Source of the DNA: Mariniphaga sediminis
GTDB taxonomy: Bacteria; Bacteroidota; Bacteroidia; Bacteroidales; Prolixibacteraceae
Reading direction: 5' to 3'
Length of the DNA: 64,000 bases
NCBI RefSeq assembly: GCF_003573545.1
Contig: NZ_QWET01000001.1
Coordinates: forward strand, 434,001 to 498,000
In this document: in pieces, positions 33,944-41,779 of the stretch
How the letters are laid out: the number at the start of each line of letters is the position of its first letter
Numbering within the stretch: position 1 is the first letter of the stretch
The notes under the pieces: generated by a model
Database searches by the model: none
What the model was told of the DNA's origin: nothing
The model's input: only the letters and a program-made list of their open reading frames with translations
Made by a program: the position numbers and the translations under genes

Positions 33944-34551
33944 TCTTGGCAACTGTCTAATAGTAAATTATAATACCTGTCCGCTTGTTGTTCAGACCAT
34001 TTTTCAACAGTATATTCCCAAATTTCATTAACTACCAGACAACAACAAATTTTAGCGTTAATAAGAAATAATCCTGCTATAAGCCGAACCGAAATGGTTC
34101 AAAAATTGAAAATAAATGAATCCGCTATTCAAAAGCATTTAGGATCACTAAAAAAAAAGGAGGTTTAAAACGAATTGGTGGCACGCGTGGGCATTGGCAA
34201 GTGAATCTCCCGGAATAAACCACCCTCTCATAAACTGTGTAAGCATAAATCGATTACCAGCTACTAATAATTTTTTCTAACAGTATACTGTCGTGTTGAA
34301 GATAAGCTTATCTATACTTGAATGAAGTGGTGTAGTAGTGGTGTAGTTCAGTTGCCCTGAAAAAATGAACGACAAAATTCCCAAAATCAGATTGTACTCG
34401 AACATATTTTTGCTTATGCACAGGTTTTATCCTATGGGTGTAGCATTCTGTCATGATTGATTCTTTTCAGCCAAAACAGAGGGGCGAAATAAGTTGCGAA
34501 AGGACAGAAAATTTGTGAGGGTTTTAAAGTGTTTGTATGGCAATGCAACAA
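33944..34551. other. Gap after the CRISPR array with one gene remnant
   Basis: Between the array end and the Fic gene. A broken AlbA_2-type C-terminus occupies 34025-34218. The rest is AT-rich with no recognised gene. Only a short TGGTGTAG direct repeat (GTGGTGTAGTAGTGGTGTAG around 34328-34347) is seen. The regular repeat array and promoter of the Fic gene follow it. Confidence 0.5.
34025..34218 (+). pseudogene. Broken C-terminal winged helix of an AlbA_2-type protein
   Basis: The reading frame gives SLTTRQQQILALIRNN, then KLKINESAIQKHLGSLKKK, and after a one-base shift in a run of As (34151-34158) continues LKRIGGTRGHWQVNLPE to a TAA at 34216. This aligns residue by residue with the C-terminus of the intact AlbA_2-type protein at 16248-17609 (SLTPRQEQILSLINQD ... 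LKRIGGTRGYWQVHFPK). No ATP-binding part is present. It marks the right side of the CRISPR island. Confidence 0.8.
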
Positions 34552-34635
34552 TTACTAACTTTGAAACAGCAGATATTACTAAAAACAGTACAGCGTATAT
34601 TACTAATTTTTATACAACATTTTTTACTAAATTTG
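34552..34635 (+). promoter_or_regulatory. Four TTACTAA repeats with exact 24-bp period and a -7 box before the Fic gene
   Basis: TTACTAA starts at 34552, 34576, 34600 and 34624, exactly 24 bases apart. The last copy overlaps a Bacteroidota -7 box TAAATTTG at 34628-34635, about 40 bases before the ATG. The spacing of just over two helical turns is typical of cooperative binding by one regulator, possibly the HTH-like N-terminus of the Fic protein itself. Confidence 0.75.
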
Positions 34636-34676
34636 CTCCATGATTTTATAATAAGGTTTTAACAAAGAAAACTGAT

Positions 34677-36203
34677 ATGGCTTCACCTTCTGAAAAATTA
34701 GCACAATCTCTGGAGCAGCTTCAAAAACTGCAAAATGAAAAGGGAATAGCAGTGGTTCGGGCCAATGACTTGTCCAGAACGCATAAGGAGCGTCTAATTG
34801 CCAACGGATTTCTTCGCGAGGTTATCAAAGGCTGGTATATTTCAACCCGGCCTGACGAGCAGAAGGGAGACACCACTTCCTGGTACATCTCATTTTGGTA
34901 TTTTGTTTCAGTCTATTTGAATGCCCGTTTTGGCAAAGACTGGTGCCTTTCACCGGAGCAGTCGTTGTTGCTACACAGCAGAAACCGGACGGTTCCTAAA
35001 CAACTTCTGGTGCGTTCGCCCAAAGCTCAGAATAACGTTGTAGAGTTATTGCATGGTACTTCTTTTTACGATTTGAAAGTGACAATCCCACCACAAACTC
35101 AGCGGGAAGAAATTGAAGGAAACCAGGTATATTCTTTGGCTTCAGGGCTTGTTTTTTGTTCTGCCGGCTTTTTCTCAGGTTGCCCTACCGATGCAAGGAT
35201 ATGTCTATCCATGATAAAAAATCCGTCGGAACTTTTATCTATGCTGCTTAACGGGGGACACACCATTATTGCAGGTCGGCTGGCGGGTGCATTCAGAAAC
35301 ATCGGGAATAACCGGTTTGCAGATGAAATTGTCAGTACCATGAAATCGGCCGGATATGATGTGCGTGAAAACGATCCTTTTAAAGAAAAAAATTCTTTTG
35401 ATTTTGGTAACCGGGAGACATCTCCTTATGCCACACGCATCCGTTTAATGTGGAACAATATGCGTGAAACTGTAATAAAAAACTTTCCGGATGCACCGGG
35501 ATTGCCAGCCGATAAAAAACAGTTTCTCGAAAAAATGGAAGAAAAGTATATTTCCGATGCCTATCATTCGTTATCCATTGAAGGTTACCAGGTAAGCCCG
35601 GAGTTAGTCGAACTGGTCCGTAGTGGGAAATGGAACCCCAACGCCAGAGAATTTGATAACCGGCAAAAAGATGCCATGGCAGCAAGAGGATACTGGCAGG
35701 CGTTTCAGAAAGTAAAAGAGAGTATCCGGGAAGTTTTAAATGGCGAAAATCCGGGAGCAGTTGCCGATAAAGATCATGGTGCCTGGTACCGCGAATTGTT
35801 TGCCCCGGCTGTTACCGCCGGAATTATCAAAGTATCTGATTTGGCCGGATACCGGAATAGCCAGGTGTACATAAAAGGGGCAACCCATGTACCGCCCAAT
35901 GCTGCTGCGGTGCGCGATGCAATGCCTGTACTTTTTGAATTGTTGCAGGAAGAACCCGAACCGGCCGTACGTACTGTGATGGGACACTTTGTTTTTGTTT
36001 ACATCCACCCATACATGGATGGTAACGGAAGAATTGGGCGTTTTTTGATGAATGTCATGCTCGCCTCAGGCGGTTATCCTTGGACCGTTATTCCGGTTGA
36101 AAAACGTGATGATTACCTTTCTGTGCTGGAAAAAGCCAGCGTAAACCAGGAAATAGAAGATTTTGCAAAGTTTATTGCCAGGTTGGTTGCTGAAGTTCAG
36201 TGA
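34677..36203 (+). CDS. Fic-domain protein with AbiEi-like N-terminal HTH region
   Basis: A 508-residue protein. Residues 10-60 look like the HTH start of AbiEi-type antitoxins (NEKGIAVVRANDLSRTHKER, IANGFLREVIKGWYISTR). The rest of the N-terminal half follows the same family (SPEQSLLLHSRNRTVPKQLL, SLASGLVFCSAGFF). The C-terminal half is a Fic domain with the full catalytic motif HPYMDGNGRIGRF near residue 444. Upstream lies the inhibitory helix motif S-L-S-I-E-G at residues 298-303, which matches [ST]xxxE[GN], so the enzyme is probably self-inhibited. Fic enzymes usually transfer AMP to target proteins. The fusion of a possible DNA-binding antitoxin-like half and a Fic half is unusual and suggests self-regulation, with the operator repeats upstream. 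Confidence 0.85.
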   Translation: MASPSEKLAQSLEQLQKLQNEKGIAVVRANDLSRTHKERLIANGFLREVIKGWYISTRPDEQKGDTTSWYISFWYFVSVYLNARFGKDWCLSPEQSLLLHSRNRTVPKQLLVRSPKAQNNVVELLHGTSFYDLKVTIPPQTQREEIEGNQVYSLASGLVFCSAGFFSGCPTDARICLSMIKNPSELLSMLLNGGHTIIAGRLAGAFRNIGNNRFADEIVSTMKSAGYDVRENDPFKEKNSFDFGNRETSPYATRIRLMWNNMRETVIKNFPDAPGLPADKKQFLEKMEEKYISDAYHSLSIEGYQVSPELVELVRSGKWNPNAREFDNRQKDAMAARGYWQAFQKVKESIREVLNGENPGAVADKDHGAWYRELFAPAVTAGIIKVSDLAGYRNSQVYIKGATHVPPNAAAVRDAMPVLFELLQEEPEPAVRTVMGHFVFVYIHPYMDGNGRIGRFLMNVMLASGGYPWTVIPVEKRDDYLSVLEKASVNQEIEDFAKFIARLVAEVQ

Positions 36204-36238
36204 AATGAAATTATACCCCTCAAATAACAATTCAATAT

Positions 36239-37246
36239 TTAAATGGAATTTAGCTGATTTCTTTTTGTCTGGTAATAAAGTATAAAGGCACGTTTTGTTT
36301 TCTCGTTCAAAAAAGAGCGCCGTGTTAATTCCTCAACCATGGGTTGTACCTGCAAAAAAGGTTTTAAAATTCTGTCCCTTCTTTTCTCGTCAATTTCAAA
36401 TCTTCCGGCCAGTTCCTGAAAATCGTGTAACCCGGGATGATTGCTTTTTCTCATGGCTTCCGACTGAAAACCGTTACTGAACAACCCACCATTCAAAGCA
36501 AAATCCGTATCATCCACGTGGATTTTTGTATTGAGCAAATCATAAGCCGGACTAAGCACATAATCTCTCCCTGATGTTTCGAGAAGTGCATAATTTTTCA
36601 GATGTGCATCTCCGTTTGAAAACAGGAAGTTAAAAACAATCAACGAGAATAACTTCTCAATTTCCACGCGCCAGGCAGGAACATATTTTTTTAGTAATTC
36701 ACCCATTTCCTCATAGCTGAAATCATACTTGAAGTTTTGTCCTGCATTTTCTTCTGTCTTACCGGCCAGCGATGCAAAATCTTCTTTTCCCCATTTCAGA
36801 CCATCTTCTTTAACATCGAATCGTTTTGTGATATAGGCAGGTTCGCCGTCGGAAAAAAATATCAGTGCATTTTCGGCGGTTTGCAAACCATATACCTGCC
36901 GGGCAATTTGCATGGTTAAATGCTCGTTTGCCGGAACCTGGCTAACATTTTTTACATCCCTGGGGATAGGTTTTAACAGGTATGTTCCCTGCTCTCCTTC
37001 TTTAGTCAGGCGCAATTTATTTTTTTCAAGTATCAGCGAGAGTTTCTCCTGAACTCCGGATATTGAAATTCGTTTTCGGTTCTCAATAAATTTTTCGGCA
37101 TCCTCCTCATTGCTTTGGGGTGGGGCATAAGGCAATACATGACTTACTTTTCGTCCCTGAAAGACCCTGCGCAAACAGGCAGTGCTGTAAGTATTAAATC
37201 CTTCTGCCAATGTTCCCGGACAATATTTTAGTTCTGGTAAAGTCAT
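36239..37246 (-). CDS. hipT: HipT-like kinase toxin (HipA C-terminal domain)
   Basis: A 335-residue Ser/Thr kinase of the HipA family lacking the HipA N-subdomain 1, which is on the separate upstream gene. The SIS motif (S61-I-S63 in RKRISISGVQEKLSL) matches the autophosphorylation site described for HipT of HipBST systems. Catalytic residues are visible in FSNGDAHLKN (D213, N218) and SPAYDLLNT (D236). The order hipB-hipS-hipT with a four-base overlap from hipS is the HipBST layout. HipT of E. coli O127 phosphorylates tryptophanyl-tRNA synthetase; the target here is unknown. Length and motifs fit; the HipBST label is a family inference. Confidence 0.82.
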   Translation of the reverse strand: MTLPELKYCPGTLAEGFNTYSTACLRRVFQGRKVSHVLPYAPPQSNEEDAEKFIENRKRISISGVQEKLSLILEKNKLRLTKEGEQGTYLLKPIPRDVKNVSQVPANEHLTMQIARQVYGLQTAENALIFFSDGEPAYITKRFDVKEDGLKWGKEDFASLAGKTEENAGQNFKYDFSYEEMGELLKKYVPAWRVEIEKLFSLIVFNFLFSNGDAHLKNYALLETSGRDYVLSPAYDLLNTKIHVDDTDFALNGGLFSNGFQSEAMRKSNHPGLHDFQELAGRFEIDEKRRDRILKPFLQVQPMVEELTRRSFLNEKTKRAFILYYQTKRNQLNSI

Positions 37247-37569
37247 TCTTTAATTTCTGATAATGTTATTGCTCCAATAGTATCGGTTTTTGCCGTGGCC
37301 AACAGTAATCCAAAATAATCCTTTTCGTCAATCTTCAACTGACGGGTTTGCAGTTGTCTGTTCACACCTTCCGATAACATATTAAAGAAAAACGGAAACA
37401 AGTACTCCGATTTGTACACCTGTTTGCTTTTGGGCATGGTCAGGCTAATTGGCGGAAGTTCATCGTTGGCAAACCAATTATCATCATAACGGAATTCATA
37501 ATCATTTGCTGAAAATTGTGTTAGTATTCCCGCCAGTTTGCCGTTTCTGTATACATTCGCTTTTCGCAT
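37243..37569 (-). CDS. hipS: HipS-like protein (HipA N-subdomain)
   Basis: A 108-residue protein matching the N-terminal subdomain of HipA (KANVYRNGKLAGILTQFSAN, FRYDDNWFANDELPPISLTM, LFPFFFNMLSEGVNRQLQTR, LLATAKTDTIGAITL). As a separate small gene between hipB-like and hipT-like genes it corresponds to HipS. In HipBST systems HipS, not HipB, neutralises the toxin. It starts four bases after the hipB stop and overlaps hipT by four bases. Confidence 0.82.
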   Translation of the reverse strand: MRKANVYRNGKLAGILTQFSANDYEFRYDDNWFANDELPPISLTMPKSKQVYKSEYLFPFFFNMLSEGVNRQLQTRQLKIDEKDYFGLLLATAKTDTIGAITLSEIKE

Positions 37570-37572
37570 TTT

Positions 37573-37785
37573 TTATAATAGTGGTTGTTTTACTGCAATT
37601 TTAATTTCCATACCGAGGATTTCAGCAATTTTATTCACTATCTGAATGGTTGGATTAGCCTGTCCCCGTTCAATTTTATAAAGCGTATTTATGCTGATTC
37701 CCGCCATTTCAGCCAGATCGGGCTGTGTTATGCGAAGCACCTTCCGTCTTTCTTTTATCTGTTTTCCTATCTCCTTACTTGTCAT
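37573..37785 (-). CDS. hipB: HipB-like XRE-family DNA-binding protein
   Basis: A 70-residue protein with a complete HTH_3 domain (IGKQIKERRKVLRITQPDLA, MAGISINTLYKIERGQANPT, IQIVNKIAEILGMEI). It would bind the palindromic operators around its own start codon and repress the operon. It is the first gene of the hipB-hipS-hipT unit. It lacks the longer C-terminal tail of classical HipB, in line with a mainly DNA-binding role. Confidence 0.85.
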   Translation of the reverse strand: MTSKEIGKQIKERRKVLRITQPDLAEMAGISINTLYKIERGQANPTIQIVNKIAEILGMEIKIAVKQPLL

Positions 37786-37918
37786 TATAATGTGATTTTG
37801 AGGTAAAATTAGTGTTTTGTTAATAAAAAAACAAGAGATATCACAGTATAATGTGATTATTGGATGAAAAGTAAGAGTTCACTAGTTCAAAAGATAAAAA
37901 ATCATATTATAGTGTGAT
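37779..37918 (-). promoter_or_regulatory. Three hip operators spaced exactly 61 bp
   Basis: ATCACAGTATAATGTGAT (37840-37857) and ATCATATTATAGTGTGAT (37901-37918) are near-perfect inverted repeats. A third, weaker copy TTGTCATTATAATGTGAT (37779-37796) overlaps the hipB start codon. Their starts are exactly 61 bases apart. Binding by HipB dimers and looping or stacking is the natural reading; this is inferred. Confidence 0.75.
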
Positions 37919-37948
37919 TTTATATGGTTTATTTTGACTCATTATAAA

Positions 37949-37980
37949 TAAAAAAACCTGCAAATCATTTGATTTACAGG
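37949..37980 (-). terminator. Terminator of tRNA-Pro
   Basis: Reading the minus strand, CCTGTAAATC pairs with GATTTGCAGG with one mismatch, and a run of seven Ts follows (37950-37956). It lies about 30 bases beyond the tRNA 3' end. Confidence 0.65.
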
Positions 37981-38009
37981 CTTTTGATGTTTTTTGGATT
38001 TCCTATCCG

Positions 38010-38084
38010 TCGGGGTGAGAAGATTTGAACTTCCGACCCCTCGCCCCCCAGACGAGTGCGCTAACCAGACTGCGCCACACCCCG
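38010..38084 (-). tRNA. tRNA-Pro (anticodon GGG)
   Basis: On the minus strand the sequence folds as a tRNA: acceptor CGGGGTG/CACCCCG, D-arm GCGCAGTCTGGTTAGCGC, anticodon stem CTCGT/GCGAG around loop CTGGGGG (anticodon GGG), and T-arm GAAGTTCAAATCTTC, with discriminator A. CCA is not encoded. A terminator follows it. Confidence 0.93.
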
Positions 38085-38240
38085 ATGCTAAAAATGCGCC
38101 TGCAAAAGTAACAGTTGAATTTTGTTCTGCAAAACTTTTTTTAGTAATTGCCGGAATATTTTTTAATCCTTTATAGGTTTGCTCTATCTGAGGTTCGTTT
38201 TTATTGATTGGATTTGTGGTGTGTAAAGCAGGATGTTTTA

Positions 38241-38248
38241 TATTTTTG
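38241..38248 (+). promoter_or_regulatory. -7 box of the thioredoxin reductase gene
   Basis: TATTTTTG lies 23 bases before the trxB ATG. A TTTG 24 bases further upstream could be the -33 element, though the spacing is slightly wide. Confidence 0.5.
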
Positions 38249-38270
38249 CAATTCAAAAAAAATTAACGAT

Positions 38271-39272
38271 ATGTTTAAGCCACTTGATATTAAAGAAAAA
38301 GAAAAAGACAATGATGTTCAACCTACGGATGTTGAACAGGTAAAGTGTTTAATAATAGGTTCCGGTCCTGCCGGGTATACAGCCGCTGTGTATGCTGCCC
38401 GTGCCAACCTGAACCCGGTCCTTTACGAAGGTCTTCAGCCAGGCGGTCAGTTAACAACAACCACCGAGGTCGAAAATTACCCTGGCTATCCGGAAGGAGT
38501 AACCGGCCCGGTAATGATGGAAGATTTTAAGAAGCAGGCCGAACGGTTTGGAGCCGACATAAGATGGGGGATGGCTACCAAGGCCGATTTCTCAGGAGAT
38601 ATTCATAAAGTATGGATAGACGATAAAAAACTGATTGAAGCTGAATCCGTAATTATTGCTACCGGAGCCACAGCCAAATATCTTGGTCTGGAAGATGAGA
38701 AAAAGTATGCAGGAGGCGGTGTTTCCGCCTGTGCTACCTGCGATGGATTTTTCTATCGTGGTAAGGATGTAGCGGTTGTTGGCGGGGGCGATACAGCCTG
38801 TGAAGAAGCTCTTTATCTTTCCGGGCTTTGCAACAAGGTTTATATGATTGTACGCCGCGATGTTTTGAGGGCTTCTCGGGTTATGGCCGAAAGGGTAAAG
38901 AAAACACCAAATATTGAAATTTTGTGGAAGCACCAGGTCAAAGGGCTTTATGGAGATAATGGTGTGGTAGAAGGAGCTTCACTGTTTAAAAATAAAGGCG
39001 AAGAAGGTGAGGAGGAAACAAAAATTAAAGTGGATGGATTTTTCCTGGCTATCGGGCATAAACCCAACTCCGATATTTTTAAAGAGTATTTGGAAACCGA
39101 CAAGGTAGGATACATTCAAACGATCCCCGGAACTTCGAAAACCAATGTTCCCGGCGTTTTTGCCTGCGGTGATGTGCAGGATTCTATATACAGACAGGCT
39201 GTTACTGCAGCCGGATCAGGCTGCAAGGCCGCTATGGATACGGAACGGTATCTTTCTGAAAAGAATGCCTGA
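38271..39272 (+). CDS. trxB: Thioredoxin-disulfide reductase
   Basis: A 333-residue flavoenzyme that reduces thioredoxin with NADPH in the cytoplasm. It shows the FAD site GSGPAGYTAAVYAARA near residue 32, the redox-active CATCDGFF near residue 157, the NADPH site GGGDTACEEALYLSG, and the C-terminal ACGDVQDSIYRQAVTAAG. The frame is open further upstream, but the ATG at 38271 follows the -7 box and gives a normal N-terminus with a short acidic/basic extension (MFKPLDIKEKEKDNDVQ). It is monocistronic. Confidence 0.93.
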   Translation: MFKPLDIKEKEKDNDVQPTDVEQVKCLIIGSGPAGYTAAVYAARANLNPVLYEGLQPGGQLTTTTEVENYPGYPEGVTGPVMMEDFKKQAERFGADIRWGMATKADFSGDIHKVWIDDKKLIEAESVIIATGATAKYLGLEDEKKYAGGGVSACATCDGFFYRGKDVAVVGGGDTACEEALYLSGLCNKVYMIVRRDVLRASRVMAERVKKTPNIEILWKHQVKGLYGDNGVVEGASLFKNKGEEGEEETKIKVDGFFLAIGHKPNSDIFKEYLETDKVGYIQTIPGTSKTNVPGVFACGDVQDSIYRQAVTAAGSGCKAAMDTERYLSEKNA

Positions 39273-39292
39273 AGAATTTATTACGAATTAGA

Positions 39293-39327
39293 CAAAAAAA
39301 ATAATCCCGGCGCGTCATGCCGGGATT
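39293..39327 (-). terminator. Terminator of the prolyl oligopeptidase gene (probably bidirectional)
   Basis: AATCCCGGC (39303-39311) and GCCGGGATT (39319-39327) form a perfect 9-bp stem. On the minus strand it is followed by a run of Ts (39293-39302), so it mainly ends the minus-strand gene, and it lies 20 bases after the trxB stop. Confidence 0.7.
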
Positions 39328-39483
39328 ACTCAATAACCTTCAAAAGCGTCTACCTGGTTTTCTGTTTCAGGTTTGTAATGTGACAAACATAATTAATTTG
39401 GTTCAGTCATAACTGATTTCAATAACTGATTTCCAAGGTGCAAAAAGCTGATATTTCTGCTTCCAAAAACCTTAGGAGATCGA

Positions 39484-41556
39484 TTAGTTGTCCATCAGTT
39501 TCATCTGAAGGTAGGAGTATAACAGTGCATACATTTTTGCCCGTTGTTCGTTGGTGGATGCCCCGGCATGTCCTCCTTCCGTATTTTCAAAATAGTAAAT
39601 TTTATACCCCATGTCATGCATTTTGGCTACCATTTTGCGCGCATGCCCCGGATGTACCCGGTCGTCGCGGGTAGAGGTAGTAAAAAATACTTCGGGGTAA
39701 TTCATCCCTTCTTTCAGGTTGTGGTAGGGCGAATATTTACGGATGTATTCCCACTCTTCCGGCACGTCCGGATTACCATATTCTGCCATCCAACTGGCGC
39801 CGGCCAGCAGTTTGTTATAACGTTTCATGTCGAGCAGGGGAACCGCACAAACCACAGCGCCATACAAATCGGGACGTTGGGTAAAGGCTACGCCTACCAG
39901 TAATCCGCCGTTACTACCACCATAAATTCCCAATTTTTTGGGAGAAGTAATTTTTTTCGAGATCAAATTTTCGGCTATTGCATGAAAATCGTCGAAGACA
40001 CGCTGGCGGTTTTCTTTTAGTCCGGCCTGGTGCCACTGTGGTCCAAACTCACCACCTCCGCGCAGATTAGCGAGTACATAAACTCCTCCTTTTTCAAGCC
40101 ATGCCGTTCCGGTAAGCGCCGAATAGCGGGGTAACTGAGGAATTTCAAAGCCTCCGTAAGCATAGAGCAGGGTAGGATTTGTTCCATCAAATCTTATTGA
40201 TTTGGCATGCACCACAAAGTATGGAATGGGTGTGCCGTCTTTGGAAACCGCCTCAAACTGCTTTACCTGATACTTTTCAGTGGGAAACCAGGAAGATAGA
40301 GATTTCACTTTACTGAATTTACCCGTTTCAGCATCGCCAAAGTAGAGGGTGGATGGTTCCAGAAAATTCTGAAAATAAAAAAAGTAATGGTTGCTAAACT
40401 GATCGGAAGAGCCGAGGGAAATATTGCCAAAGTCAGGGGCATCGATCTTTTCTTTGATCCATTTACCATTATAGCGGAAAGCAAACAATTCACTTTTTAC
40501 ATTGTTGAGCATGTTTACCAGTAAACAGTCTTTGGTGTCCGATATCCCGGTAATACTAATCCTTTCACCGGGTTCTACCACCAACTCGAAGTTCTTTTTT
40601 TCTGCTAACAGATCATCATATTCAATACTTATAACAGCTCCCTGGGGAAATGTCTGACTATTAACCTTCCAGTCTGATTTTAGCTGAAAAATGACCTGTC
40701 CGTTAAAAAAAGTATTGAGTTCAATATCTTCCGGCAGTTCCGGTTTTAAAAGCTCCCCATTTTCAAGAAAGTAATATTCTCCCTCGTAAAACGAAGTGCG
40801 GCGCATAATCACCTGGTACACTCTGTCACGGGTATGCTGTGTGTAACCCCAAATTCCCATGTCGTTTTCATTCCCATTGAAGATTTCTTTTGCATCGTTC
40901 AGGTTGGTTCCTCTTTTCCATATTCTAACCTGTTTGGGATATCCGGAGGTGGTAACGCCATCTCCAAAATCAGTAGAAACCATCAGCGTATTTTCGTCAA
41001 TCCAGCTTGCTCCTCCCTTTGCTTCGGGAAGAGTAAACCCATTTTCTTCAAATGATTTTGTCCGGGCGTCAAATTCCTTTATCAAAACAGCATCGCCACC
41101 TCCTTTTGAGAGGTTTACCAGAAATTTGTTGTAGTCCGGATATAGCCCGGTTGCCCCTTTAAAAACCCATTTTTCCCCATCCTTTTCAGAAAGTTCATCA
41201 ATGTTCAGTAAAATTTCCCAATCCGGGTTCCCGTCTAGGTAGCTTTTTGTTGTTGCTCTTCGCCAGATTCCCCTTTGGTATGTCTTATCCTGCCAGAAAT
41301 TGTAAATATAACTTCCGCGAATGGTGGGGTCTGCAATACGGTCGTCCGAGTTGAGAATTTCGAGATTTTTCCCGTACGTGTTTTCGTAACCGGGTTGGGA
41401 TGTAAGCGTTGCCAACGATTTTTTATTCCATTCTTCCACCCACTCAAGGGCTTTGTCGTCATCTACTCCTTCCAACCAAAGATAAGGATCGTTGTTTTGG
41501 GCCATAATAAGTTGTGTTAACATTGCTAAAATAGTGAGTGTTGCCAAGTGTTTCAT
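39484..41556 (-). CDS. Exported prolyl oligopeptidase (peptidase family S9A)
   Basis: A 690-residue serine peptidase with a signal peptide (MKHLATLTILAMLTQLIMAQ). It would cut short proline-containing peptides, probably in the periplasm. The catalytic Ser548 is in YGGSNGGLLVG, the Asp at 631-632 in TRDDRVHPGH and His663 in EGGHAGAS. The N-terminal two thirds form the beta-propeller, with DPYLWLEGVDDDKALEWVEE at the start of the mature protein, as usual in S9A. Length is typical. Confidence 0.92.
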   Translation of the reverse strand: MKHLATLTILAMLTQLIMAQNNDPYLWLEGVDDDKALEWVEEWNKKSLATLTSQPGYENTYGKNLEILNSDDRIADPTIRGSYIYNFWQDKTYQRGIWRRATTKSYLDGNPDWEILLNIDELSEKDGEKWVFKGATGLYPDYNKFLVNLSKGGGDAVLIKEFDARTKSFEENGFTLPEAKGGASWIDENTLMVSTDFGDGVTTSGYPKQVRIWKRGTNLNDAKEIFNGNENDMGIWGYTQHTRDRVYQVIMRRTSFYEGEYYFLENGELLKPELPEDIELNTFFNGQVIFQLKSDWKVNSQTFPQGAVISIEYDDLLAEKKNFELVVEPGERISITGISDTKDCLLVNMLNNVKSELFAFRYNGKWIKEKIDAPDFGNISLGSSDQFSNHYFFYFQNFLEPSTLYFGDAETGKFSKVKSLSSWFPTEKYQVKQFEAVSKDGTPIPYFVVHAKSIRFDGTNPTLLYAYGGFEIPQLPRYSALTGTAWLEKGGVYVLANLRGGGEFGPQWHQAGLKENRQRVFDDFHAIAENLISKKITSPKKLGIYGGSNGGLLVGVAFTQRPDLYGAVVCAVPLLDMKRYNKLLAGASWMAEYGNPDVPEEWEYIRKYSPYHNLKEGMNYPEVFFTTSTRDDRVHPGHARKMVAKMHDMGYKIYYFENTEGGHAGASTNEQRAKMYALLYSYLQMKLMDN

Positions 41557-41779
41557 TGCTTTTATTTTGAAGATTATTTTTTAATTGTAAAAATAACGGC
41601 CTTCAAAGAATAAAAACATGAAAATTACACATCTTTAAGAATTTTTCTCTACGGACTTTTTAAATGATGTTTGAAATATATATTTTCGTAACAGGAAAAT
41701 AAACCTGAGGAAAAGATCTGTATAGAGGATTATTACATAGATATATGAAATTATGCTTTCCAAAGGTTAAAATTTAAAT

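Noticed and set aside
30972-33952. Many open frames across the CRISPR array with repeated motifs such as LPDEVPTEKGLK and FQSFFCWNFVWE
   Set aside because: They are translations of the 37-base repeat in different frames; lengths and frames change with spacer length and no start or codon pattern supports coding.
37942-38256. Minus- and plus-strand frames covering the tRNA-Pro
   Set aside because: The stretch folds as a complete tRNA; the frames are by-products.
39293-39327. Treating the hairpin as a terminator of trxB only
   Set aside because: The T-run lies on the minus-strand side, so it fits better as the end of the prolyl oligopeptidase transcript, with trxB termination only possible.
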